This document shows positions 15,403-22,216 of a stretch of 29,006 bases of DNA, in pieces. Under the pieces are notes generated by a model. The model worked only from the letters and a program-made list of their open reading frames with translations. It was not told the DNA's origin and did not search any database. Numbering within the stretch: position 1 is the first letter of the stretch; the number at the start of each line of letters is the position of its first letter. This stretch comes from an uncultured Oscillospiraceae bacterium. Lineage in GTDB: Bacteria; Bacillota; Clostridia; Oscillospirales; Ruminococcaceae. The stretch is from the NCBI GenBank assembly GCA_934488695.1, contig CAKSSH010000019.1, positions 1 to 29,006 of the forward strand, in the 5' to 3' direction. Both the position numbers and the translations under genes were made by a program.

Positions 15403-17023
15403 TCTCGTCACCTCCTGCGGATACCGTGATGAGCCACAGCCCGTCCTCCAAAACAACGGTACAGCACTCGGAGGAAAGGTGTGAAAGATCGGCGGCGCAC
15501 TCGACAAACAGTCTCGCGGCATCATCAAAAATCGTAATCACCAGCGACTGCAGCCCGTCCAGCGTTTCCTCGATAACGTTTTCCAAAAAGTCATAGAAGA
15601 ATAAAGCGGTTTCGGCCGCCATGGGCTTTGTCATGCGATACACGGCGGCGGCCTGCGCTCCGTAAAAGTTCAGCGCCCGCACCGTTTCGTCAAAGCTCAG
15701 CCGGACCTCCTGCTGCGGAAAGATTTTATACTCGGCTCCGAGAAAATTGAGATTGGCACTGCGCTTGACATACGAACCGACGACCGTGGCCTTCCGCAGC
15801 AATCGGCGCGTTTCTGCCTCGTCGGCCGTCTTGCAGCGGTCCAGCAACTCCGTCACGATATCGTGCTGTTTTTTCAGCTTCATCTCCAACCGGTCGTAAA
15901 TACGGTTTTTCTCTTTTGTCTCATGCAGCTCCTTTTGGATCTTATAGGCCTTTTGCTGCGCCCGTTTGTTTTCTTCCAGCTCCTTCTGCGCGTTCTGCAG
16001 CTTTTCCCGCAGGGCAAGGAGGCGACTTATGTCCGCCTGCCAAACGATATAGCCGCCGTTTATCGGTGCGGAGGAAATTCGCATCCCGTCCGGCTGTATG
16101 ACGGGGCTGCCCGGCTCGGGGCAGAGATCGGTTTCTCCGGCGCTGTCGGAGCGCAGGGTGCAGTTGCCCGCTTTATCCGTGATATACCCGCCAATTCCGG
16201 AGATACGAAACAGCTCTCGATACCCCATATTGGACTGAATCAGTCTGCAGCGAATACAGCTTTCGTAAATGGACGCATACAACAGGCAGAACATCACATT
16301 CATGTCGCCGAACCAACGGCGAATGGCGGGGAGCCCCAACATATAAAGGACGCCGTACACCACCGTCGCGCAGCCGAAAACAAACGGAAGGTACCGCTTT
16401 TTACTGCTGCCCGGAATCCGGCTTTTCTTAAACAGGCGGATCAGGGAATAGAACATACAACTGACCATCCACCCGACGCAGACAAAATACAGCGAGCAAT
16501 GGGAAAAGTTGCTGCTGACCGGCACCCCCGGGACACGGCTCTTGAAGGCAAACACCTGCTGGTGCAGGTCGTTTGTGATGACAAATCCAAACAGCACGGC
16601 GGGAATGACGGACAATGCGCCGTCCTTTGCGGTCAGGCGATAATCCTCCGCCTCGCCCAGCAGCTGCGCAATATACACCCCTATCAGCGGAATAAACAGC
16701 ATGGGAAGGTAATAAAGATACCAGATATACCGCGCCATCGTCGGATCGGTGACTACTTCGTATTTGAGCGTTCTCAAAATTAGCCAAAATATCATCAGCA
16801 GCGCCGTCATGCGCAGGCAGTGCAGCACCTGCTTTTGAATAATGCGCCGGTCAATGGAAACCCCCCACAGGGAGAACAGCAGGATATAGATCGCCGCGCG
16901 GACATAACTCGGATATTTGCCGCCGACGTCGAACATGGCAAGCAGCCGGCAGGCATAAGCGGCAGCGACTGCTGTCACCGCCAAGACGGTGAACAGCGCT
17001 TGTTTTTTCTTGGTCGATTGCAC
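15395..17023 (-). CDS. Seven-helix membrane sensor with degenerate kinase-like C-terminus
   Basis: 542 residues if the GTG at 17023 is the start; an in-frame ATG at 17167 lies inside the promoter itself, so it cannot be on that transcript. GAGGGG is about 9 bases before the GTG. Residues 8-260 contain seven or eight hydrophobic helices, resembling the 7TM input domain of some Clostridia histidine kinases. A short PAS-like part follows (GIGGYITDKAGN, then GGYIVWQADISR), then a charged coiled coil (about 330-395). The last 150 residues look like a worn-down kinase core: FFYDFLENVIEETLDG resembles an N-box, but no phospho-His motif or G-box is seen. It likely senses a signal and passes it to the soluble kinase that overlaps it by 8 bp. 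The ligand cannot be told from sequence. Confidence 0.8.
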   Translation of the reverse strand: MQSTKKKQALFTVLAVTAVAAAYACRLLAMFDVGGKYPSYVRAAIYILLFSLWGVSIDRRIIQKQVLHCLRMTALLMIFWLILRTLKYEVVTDPTMARYIWYLYYLPMLFIPLIGVYIAQLLGEAEDYRLTAKDGALSVIPAVLFGFVITNDLHQQVFAFKSRVPGVPVSSNFSHCSLYFVCVGWMVSCMFYSLIRLFKKSRIPGSSKKRYLPFVFGCATVVYGVLYMLGLPAIRRWFGDMNVMFCLLYASIYESCIRCRLIQSNMGYRELFRISGIGGYITDKAGNCTLRSDSAGETDLCPEPGSPVIQPDGMRISSAPINGGYIVWQADISRLLALREKLQNAQKELEENKRAQQKAYKIQKELHETKEKNRIYDRLEMKLKKQHDIVTELLDRCKTADEAETRRLLRKATVVGSYVKRSANLNFLGAEYKIFPQQEVRLSFDETVRALNFYGAQAAAVYRMTKPMAAETALFFYDFLENVIEETLDGLQSLVITIFDDAARLFVECAADLSHLSSECCTVVLEDGLWLITVSAGGDENA

Positions 17024-17061
17024 GGCGGCCGACCCCTCGCTTTCTATCGCGGACAGGGCGG

Positions 17062-17090
17062 CTCGGCTCGCCGCAAAGCGGCGAGCCGAG
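17062..17090. promoter_or_regulatory. Very stable hairpin in the leader of the sensor operon
   Basis: CTCGGCTCGCCGC (17062-17074) pairs perfectly with 17078-17090 around AAA, a 13-bp GC-rich stem. It lies between the promoter and the proposed GTG start, about 60-90 bases into the leader. No U-run follows, so it is not a clear terminator; it may affect mRNA stability or translation. Confidence 0.6.
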
Positions 17091-17157
17091 GGCCGACCCT
17101 CAACGCTCGGTTGTCTTTTCCCGGCCTTTTGGCGCCGAGTATCTTTTTCTACAATAA

Positions 17158-17186
17158 AGTATAGCATACCGGCAAATTTTCTTCAA
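17158..17186 (-). promoter_or_regulatory. Sigma-70/A-type promoter of the sensor-kinase-regulator operon
   Basis: Minus strand: -35 TTGAAG (17181-17186), 17-bp spacer, -10 TATACT (17158-17163). Start expected near 17150. The upstream in-frame ATG at 17167 falls in the spacer, supporting a downstream translation start. Confidence 0.7.
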
Positions 17187-17698
17187 CCCTTTTTGTCCCT
17201 GCGGGAGCGCCCCGGGGCGCGCCCCAAATTGGGGAGGACGAGGCGCGGGCGGGCAAGGCGCGAAACGCACAGAGTTCGCAAAGGGCGCCGGGGCAGGGGA
17301 CGCAAAAAGCAATGCAAACGCAAAGCGCCGGACAAGCTTTCCCAAGTCCGCGCAAAGGGCGCCGGGACAGGGGGGCGCCGAACGCAGCGCAAACGCGGGA
17401 TGGGCGACGGGGCAGGCCGCGGCGACGATTCGGGGCGACGGGGCAGGCCGCGGCGACGATTCGGGGCGCGGAGCGCGGGGCGGCAGAGAGGCGCGAGCGG
17501 CGGGGTGAGGGGCGCAAGCCTGCCGCAAGTCGCCACACGAAAGTCCCTGTACGAAAGCCCTGCGGGCGCGCCCAAAATTGGGGCGGCCGCGACGCGGGCG
17601 GGCAAGGCGCGAAACGCACAGAGTTCGCAAAGGGCGCCGGAGAGGCGCGAACGGCGGGGCGAGGGGCAGCAGAGATGACGGTTCGGGGCGCGGAGCGC
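17187..17698. repeat. GC-rich spacer with direct and tandem repeats
   Basis: No believable gene. An exact 48-bp direct repeat occurs at 17244-17291 and 17593-17640 (starts CGCGGGCGGGCAAGGCGCG), each preceded by a related palindrome-like CCCCAAATTGGGG or CCCAAAATTGGG. An exact 31-bp tandem duplication lies at 17402-17432 and 17433-17463 (starts GGGCGACGGGGCAGGCC). The motif CGCAAAGGGCGCCGG appears three times (about 17278, 17353, 17626). ORFs here are low-complexity Arg/Ala/Gly/Pro. Confidence 0.8.
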
Positions 17699-17726
17699 AA
17701 AAAAGCGGCGTCCGAAAGGACGCCGC
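17699..17726 (-). terminator. Rho-independent terminator of the Ig-like surface protein gene
   Basis: GCGGCGTCC (17705-17713) pairs with GGACGCCGC (17718-17726) around GAAA. On the minus strand six T follow (complement of 17699-17704). It lies 60 bp past the stop of the gene at 17786-18802. Confidence 0.88.
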
Positions 17727-17785
17727 AGGGGTGTTTTTTATAAGGCAGGGGCTGCGCCGCTGCCGGATGCGCCTATGCGCGGGGG

Positions 17786-18802
17786 TTATTGCGCGGGGGT
17801 GTTTTTCTTGCGCGAAATCACAATAGCGACAACCCCGCCGACGACTGCCAAGCCGCCGATCACGATCAGAACGATCCATAGGGGGGCAAGCCCTTTTTTA
17901 GCGCTATCGGGGTCGGACAGATTTTCCGTCTTGTCGGATTCGTTTTCCGTCTCGCCCGTCGCAGGCAGGCTTTCGTTTTCTGCGGATTTTCCCGAAGATA
18001 CGTCTGACACGATCGTGCTGCCGGTTTTGTCATCGCTCCCCGTGTTTCCGGTCGCTTCGGACCGCGAGGAAACAGATGAGACTACGGTAGGCGCCGTCAC
18101 TGTCACGGGGATAACGCTTGAGTACGCCTTTCCGCCCATCTTTGTCTCCACATAGCAAACATAGTAGCGCGTGCCGACGGCCTCCGTTCCGCAAACCAAA
18201 ACAGCCTTGTTCTCCGGCTTTCCTTCCTTTGCGCCGATGGCAACAATATCCTTCAGCTCCCCGGTGCTCGTTTCAAACCAGGCGTAGGATTTGATTTCGT
18301 CTGCTTCTGCCGCCTCGGCTTCACAGCGCAGCTCCAGCCGCTTGCCTTTTTCAACCGAAGCCTTTGCAGGCACCTTCAATAGCGGCGGAAATTTCCCGCC
18401 GCCGACCGAAATGTGGGCGCTTTCCGAGGTAACGCTGCCGGTCCGATTAGAGATGACGCAGTAAATCTCCGCACCGTCCAGCGCCTTACCGATTCCCTCA
18501 ATGAAAAACTCGTTTCCGGCCGGACTTTTTCCGTAGCCGCCGCCGCCGACCCCATCCTGCCACGGATGCTGCTCCTCAAAGGATTTCGCGGTGTCGTAGG
18601 CCACGCCCTGATAAACAATAAACCACGAATAAGAAAGATCGTTGCCGGTTGCCTCTACGCCCCATCTCGCACTGGAATTTTCCGGGAAAACTGCGTTTTG
18701 CGGCTGTTTTGTGATGACAATGTCCGCCGCCGCAAATGCGGGCAGCAGCATTGAGACGGACAGAATAACGGCCGTTGTCAGGACTGCAATGATTTTTTTC
18801 AT
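17786..18802 (-). CDS. Ig-like surface protein with offset LPATG motif and C-terminal membrane helix
   Basis: 338 residues; AAAGGAGA lies 7 bases before the ATG. Residues 1-25 are a signal peptide (ending LLPAFAA). Two Ig-like domains follow: about 27-132 (VITKQPQNAVFPENSSARWGV, with AEIYCVISN) and 140-236 (LELRCEAEA, YYVCYVET). A Ser/Thr/Asp/Glu-rich stalk runs from 237 to 303 and contains LPATGE at 279-284, but the membrane helix starts 21 residues later (305-330), followed by RKK. Normal sortase signals have the hydrophobic part directly after the motif, so this one may be a plain membrane anchor. It starts 33 bp after the Crp/Fnr gene and is probably co-transcribed with it. Ligand unknown. 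Confidence 0.85.
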   Translation of the reverse strand: MKKIIAVLTTAVILSVSMLLPAFAAADIVITKQPQNAVFPENSSARWGVEATGNDLSYSWFIVYQGVAYDTAKSFEEQHPWQDGVGGGGYGKSPAGNEFFIEGIGKALDGAEIYCVISNRTGSVTSESAHISVGGGKFPPLLKVPAKASVEKGKRLELRCEAEAAEADEIKSYAWFETSTGELKDIVAIGAKEGKPENKAVLVCGTEAVGTRYYVCYVETKMGGKAYSSVIPVTVTAPTVVSSVSSRSEATGNTGSDDKTGSTIVSDVSSGKSAENESLPATGETENESDKTENLSDPDSAKKGLAPLWIVLIVIGGLAVVGGVVAIVISRKKNTPAQ

Positions 18803-18835
18803 GGTATTCTCCTTTCTGTTGCTGGGTCTGCTTTT

Positions 18836-19558
18836 TCAGGAATTTCCGGCAAAGGAATAGGGAGCCGCCTTAAAGAAAAGGTCGGGCGGGTCGGCAAGCG
18901 CGCGCAAGCCGGCAATATCGATTATTTCAATGCGGCCCTTGCTGCGCAAAATAAGACCCTTCTCCTGAAAACCCTTGAGCGCTTTAGACACCCTCTCGCG
19001 ACTGGCACTGATATTTTTTGCAATGACCTCGTGCGTACAGTGAAAAACGCTTTTCCCATACTTATCATACTCGCAAACCAAAAAAAATGCAAGACGTTTT
19101 TCAAGACCGTGAAATAAAATCCACTGCATGGAGTCCATAACCCACGAAAATCGCTCGGCAATCAGCTCGTAAACAAAGCACCGAAAATAAATATTTTTAT
19201 GGGTCAGCTTTTCAAGGAGAGCCATGTTGATGACCAGAGCCTCGCAGGAGCGCTCCGCCGAAAGAAAGACCCGAAAGGTAAGCTGCTTAAACAGGCTGGC
19301 CGCCGAAAAAACGCAGATACTGCCGTCACACAAAGAAAACAGCGTGACCTCTCGCCCGTCCTCCGACAGCATATGCGCCCGAATCTGGCCGCGGAGCAAA
19401 ACCATCATTCCGAAATCGTCTTCATCCTTTGGAGAAAAGACATAAGAGCCTTTTTCAAACCGGCGAAGATAGGCGTTATTACGCAGCAATTCCCGCTCAT
19501 AATCCGTCAGCTTTCCCCAAAAGGGAAGGTTGCATAAATAATCTTTTATCTGTTTCAT
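18836..19558 (-). CDS. Crp/Fnr-family transcription regulator
   Basis: 240 residues from ATG 19558 (GGAG 9 bases upstream; ATG 19567 lies too close to the ribosome site). Residues 10-125 are a cyclic-nucleotide-binding-type beta roll (FEKGSYVFSPKDEDDFGMMVLLRGQIRAH is its centre in part; DGREVTLFSLCDGSICVFSA follows). Residues 145-225 hold the winged helix with HTH residues VIAKNISASRERVSKALKGF. The family's CxLSASC-like stretch reads CVFSAAS, so the second Cys is absent. The canonical cAMP-binding Arg/Ser/Thr set is not evident, so the effector is unknown. It lies divergent from the SipW/TasA-like locus (243 bp between starts) and just upstream of the Ig-like surface gene, so control of both is plausible. 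Confidence 0.9.
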   Translation of the reverse strand: MKQIKDYLCNLPFWGKLTDYERELLRNNAYLRRFEKGSYVFSPKDEDDFGMMVLLRGQIRAHMLSEDGREVTLFSLCDGSICVFSAASLFKQLTFRVFLSAERSCEALVINMALLEKLTHKNIYFRCFVYELIAERFSWVMDSMQWILFHGLEKRLAFFLVCEYDKYGKSVFHCTHEVIAKNISASRERVSKALKGFQEKGLILRSKGRIEIIDIAGLRALADPPDLFFKAAPYSFAGNS

Positions 19559-19649
19559 CCGCCCCATCTCCTTTTTTATCAATCTAAGAATACCATACAT
19601 TTTCCGATTTGTATAGTGACCGCGTCTCGTTTGTTTTCTGTTTTTGTCA

Positions 19650-19678
19650 CAGACAAGGTGTTTGTTCTTGTGTATAGT
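19650..19678 (+). promoter_or_regulatory. Promoter of the SipW/TasA-like locus
   Basis: -35 CAGACA (19650-19655), 17-bp spacer, -10 TATAGT (19673-19678) preceded by a TG-rich stretch. The dyad TTGTC-ACA-GACAA (19644-19656) covers the -35 and is a candidate operator, perhaps for the divergent Crp/Fnr protein. The leader (about 19685-19801) is GC-rich and can fold (for example TGCC/GGCA at 19702-19714). I did not recognise a known riboswitch in it. Confidence 0.55.
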
Positions 19679-19801
19679 TAGAGTGTCGGGATAGCGCCTG
19701 TTGCCGGCCCGGCAGCCGGAGCAGCCGCGGCAAACCCCGCAGAACCCCGGCATTTCCAATAAACGACCGGGCGTTTCCGTGTCGAGGAGGACGGTATCAT
19801 T

Positions 19802-20437
19802 ATGGCTCAAAACAAAATTTCCAGAGGGATCGTGCTTGTTGTCGGCACGGTGCTGTGCGTCTTTTTTGCGGCAATTCTGCTTTGCAATCTGACCATCATT
19901 CTCAAGGGCGTGATTCGTCCGGAGACGCCGCCGTCGGTTTTCGGTGTGACTCCCATGGTGGTCCAGTCCGGCTCCATGAGCGGGACTGCCGAGGATCACA
20001 TCGAGGTGGGCGACCTGATTTTCACCGTCCGGCCGGACGTCGACAAGCTTCAGAAGGGCGACATCATCTCCTATATGGAGGGCAGCATTGTGGTGACCCA
20101 CCGCATCACCGAGGTTCAAATCGACAGCAACGGCAAGCGCAGCTTCATCACTAAAGGCGACGCCAACAACATTCCCGACCCGGCGGTTGACGCCGACAAG
20201 GTCATCGGCCTGTATGTCGGACGCATTGCCCGGCTCGGCGACTTTGCTCTGTTTTTACAGCAGCCGCTCGGCATGGCGGTGTTCATCGGCATCCCCGCCT
20301 GTGCTTTCATTATATACGACATTCTGCGCCGCCAGCGCAGCGCCGGCAAGGCCCGGCGGGAAAACGAGGCGCTGCTCTCGGAGCTGGAGCGGCTGCGCGC
20401 CGCCGCCGACTCAAGCGAGTCTGAGGACACTAACTGA
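19802..20437 (+). CDS. sipW: SipW-type signal peptidase I (first copy)
   Basis: 211 residues. GGAGG lies 11 bases before the ATG, a longer gap than usual. An N-terminal membrane helix (8-35) is followed by the catalytic box VVQSGSMSG (Ser58) and VVTHRI with His100 in place of the bacterial Lys, the hallmark of the ER/archaeal/SipW type with a Ser-His mechanism. KGDANN (118-123) with Asp120 is the third conserved box. A second helix lies at about 150-175, then a charged tail that could form a coiled coil. SipW enzymes remove the unusual signal peptides of TasA-like proteins; one such gene starts 147 bp downstream. Family identity is clear; substrate choice is inferred from neighbourhood. Confidence 0.93.
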   Translation: MAQNKISRGIVLVVGTVLCVFFAAILLCNLTIILKGVIRPETPPSVFGVTPMVVQSGSMSGTAEDHIEVGDLIFTVRPDVDKLQKGDIISYMEGSIVVTHRITEVQIDSNGKRSFITKGDANNIPDPAVDADKVIGLYVGRIARLGDFALFLQQPLGMAVFIGIPACAFIIYDILRRQRSAGKARRENEALLSELERLRAAADSSESEDTN

Positions 20438-20489
20438 CGGTATCTTCTGCACGGCCGGTGCCACAACCGGGCGAAGCAGCGGTATATAT

Positions 20490-20556
20490 GTGAGGGCCAA
20501 CCCTCACGTTGAGACGATTTTCGTCTCATAATCCCCCGACGATTTCATTCGTCTCA
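20490..20556 (+). promoter_or_regulatory. Leader hairpins with mutually exclusive pairing before the TasA-like gene
   Basis: A hairpin GTGAGGG/CCCTCAC (20490-20507) is followed by TGAGACGA (20510-20517), which can pair with TCGTCTCA at 20521-20528 or with a second exact copy at 20549-20556. The two pairings exclude each other. TATATA at 20483-20488 could be a -10 for an internal promoter but lacks a good -35. The structures may raise or tune expression of the presumed major subunit relative to sipW. Confidence 0.5.
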
Positions 20557-20584
20557 ACCCATTCTTTTTAAGGAGGAAGATTTC

Positions 20585-21274
20585 ATGATTCAGAAAAAGC
20601 GGATCGTGAGGGCTGCAGTTCTCCTGTTGGCTCTCGTATTGATCACATCCTGCTTCGTTGGCGGCACCTTTGCCAAGTATGTTACCAGCGGCAACGGGGC
20701 TGACACGGCAAGAGTTGCCAAGTTCGGCGTTAATATCACCGCCGCCGGCAGTCTCTTCAGCAGAACCTATGCCAAGGATGACAACAGCTTTACGCTTGCG
20801 GACGACACGGTGGTTTCGTCCAATACCGACAAGCTGGTTGCGCCGGGCACCACAAAAAATCTGGCGGAGTTCGCGCTGACCGGCACGCCGGAGGTCGCCG
20901 TCCGTGTCAACTACAAGGTGGATAAATTCCTGCTGACCAACTGGACGACCAACGGTACCGATGAGTACTGCCCGCTGGTCTTTACCGTAAAAGGAACCGA
21001 GTACAAAATCGGGGATGTCGGCATTGCGACGGTCGCCGATTTGCAAAACGCGGTTAAGGCCGCCATCGAGGCTGTTACCGTCGATTATGCGGCCAACACC
21101 GCGCTGGCCGGTACAACGGCCGACAACCTGACGGTTTCCTGGGCTTGGCCGTTCCATGTTTCGGATGAAAACGACGTAAAAGACACAAATCTCGGCAACC
21201 GCGCCGCGGCAAACCTTGCCGACGCCGGAAAGGTCGAATTTGAGGTCACCATGTCGGTAACTCAGATCGACTAA
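20585..21274 (+). CDS. TasA/camelysin-like SipW-dependent secreted subunit
   Basis: 229 residues; AAGGAGG 8 bases before the ATG. The N-terminus KKRIVRAAVLLLALVLITSC then GGTFAKYVTS fits the SipW-dependent signal type, with cleavage likely near residues 30-34. The mature part is beta-rich and starts ARVAKFGVNITAAGS, as in TasA/camelysin-like proteins. Near the end come VSWAWPF and DTNLGNRAAANL, a pattern shared with the gene at 21458. It has no wall anchor. Position directly behind sipW and before a terminator-like hairpin suggests it is the abundant subunit of an extracellular fibre. Polymerisation is known for TasA and only inferred here. Confidence 0.85.
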   Translation: MIQKKRIVRAAVLLLALVLITSCFVGGTFAKYVTSGNGADTARVAKFGVNITAAGSLFSRTYAKDDNSFTLADDTVVSSNTDKLVAPGTTKNLAEFALTGTPEVAVRVNYKVDKFLLTNWTTNGTDEYCPLVFTVKGTEYKIGDVGIATVADLQNAVKAAIEAVTVDYAANTALAGTTADNLTVSWAWPFHVSDENDVKDTNLGNRAAANLADAGKVEFEVTMSVTQID

Positions 21275-21314
21275 GGCTTTTCCAAAAACGTCAAACTATT
21301 CATAACCCGGTCTA

Positions 21315-21351
21315 CCCCCCCCCCGCCTTGTGGCGGGCGGGGGGGGAGTTT
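21315..21351 (+). terminator. GC-rich hairpin with homopolymer C and G tracts, likely partial terminator
   Basis: A run of 10 C (21315-21324) then GCC pairs across a TTGT loop with GGCGGG, a one-base bulge and 8 G (21339-21346), followed by AGTTTT. It lies 40 bp past the TasA-like stop. A leaky terminator here would favour the first subunit over downstream genes. The homopolymers are also prone to length change. Confidence 0.55.
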
Positions 21352-21362
21352 TCCGGAAGCTA

Positions 21363-21397
21363 TGCAGCGCCCCCGGCCTTTTTTCGAGAGCGCTGCA
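21363..21397. repeat. Inverted repeat between the TasA-like and anchor genes
   Basis: TGCAGCGC (21363-21370) and GCGCTGCA (21390-21397) flank a 19-base loop that contains TTTTTT. A small hairpin GCCGGA/TCCGGC follows at 21422-21436, just before the ribosome site of the next gene. Confidence 0.5.
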
Positions 21398-21457
21398 CAG
21401 ATCCCGGAACCCGTATTTTCCGCCGGAGGCTCCGGCTCGTTTAAAAAGAGGTGACTT

Positions 21458-22216
21458 ATGAGCGGCAACAAACCCTTTCGGGAATTTCTTTTTCCGATCG
21501 TTTTGATTCTTTTTTTTCTACAGGTCCTGCTGCTGCCGGTTGTCATCGGTCTGACTTATGCAACGCGCAGCGAAAAGCCGGAGCACATTCTGACCTACAC
21601 CGCCCGTTCCCTTACCTGGGATCGGGACACCTCGGTGCGTTCGGACGGCTCGGCCGAGCTTTCCTTTTTTGAAACGCTCTATCAAAATGTACAGGCCGAA
21701 AACGCCGAAAAGATTCTGGCGCCCGGCACCGAAAAGGACAGCATTCTTCGGCTCAAGAACGACGTCCGCCGCAGCATTGGCTACACGGCAGTTCTCTATA
21801 TGCTCAAAAGCACCCCGGAGCTGGCGGTGACCGCCGCCCTTTCCGGCGACGGCTTTTCAGACCTTTCCTCGCCGGCTCTGCCGCAGAGCATTTCGCCCGA
21901 CACGGTGCTCCGCGCCGTTTCCGGAACGGTCGGCGCCGGCAAAATGCAGGACTTCGACATCAACTGGTTTTGGCAGTTTGAGGGCGACACGGCCGCCGCG
22001 CGCGACCGCATCGACACCTATCTCGGCAACCGTGCCGCCGCCGGCACCGCCGACGACGTCACCCTCGGCTTTTACCTTGTCGTCCACGACAAGGGGGATC
22101 GTCATCCGTCGCCGAATACCGGCGACCGCAGTCTGTTCGGCGGGTATCTGGTCCTGATGGCCATCAGCGGCACCCTGTGCCTGATCTTATTGCTTGAGAA
22201 AAGGAGACGCCAATGA
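21458..22216 (+). CDS. TasA-like anchored subunit with SPNTG tail and C-terminal membrane helix
   Basis: 252 residues; GAGGTGA lies just before the ATG. Residues 10-36 are a hydrophobic N-terminal segment ending LTYATRS. The middle is beta-rich, and DINWFWQFEGD then DTYLGNRAAAG (about 167-195) match the end of the TasA-like subunit at 20585, so the two are related. The C-terminus has SPNTGD (about 217-222), a membrane helix and EKRRRQ, similar to the SPQTG tail of the cohesin-like protein. It could be the wall- or membrane-anchored base of the fibre, as TapA-type accessory proteins are for TasA, though it is not recognisably TapA. Its stop overlaps the next start (ATGA). Confidence 0.82.
   Translation: MSGNKPFREFLFPIVLILFFLQVLLLPVVIGLTYATRSEKPEHILTYTARSLTWDRDTSVRSDGSAELSFFETLYQNVQAENAEKILAPGTEKDSILRLKNDVRRSIGYTAVLYMLKSTPELAVTAALSGDGFSDLSSPALPQSISPDTVLRAVSGTVGAGKMQDFDINWFWQFEGDTAAARDRIDTYLGNRAAAGTADDVTLGFYLVVHDKGDRHPSPNTGDRSLFGGYLVLMAISGTLCLILLLEKRRRQ

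Noticed and set aside
17100..17879. Overlapping ORFs of 140-259 residues in the GC-rich spacer
   Set aside because: Open in several frames on both strands, with Arg/Ala/Pro-rich low-complexity products crossing exact DNA repeats; no ribosome site fits.
19686..19801. Possible riboswitch (cyclic di-GMP type) in the SipW leader because of GGCAAACC
   Set aside because: The other conserved parts of that class, such as the ACGCAAAGC stretch, are absent and the stems do not fit.
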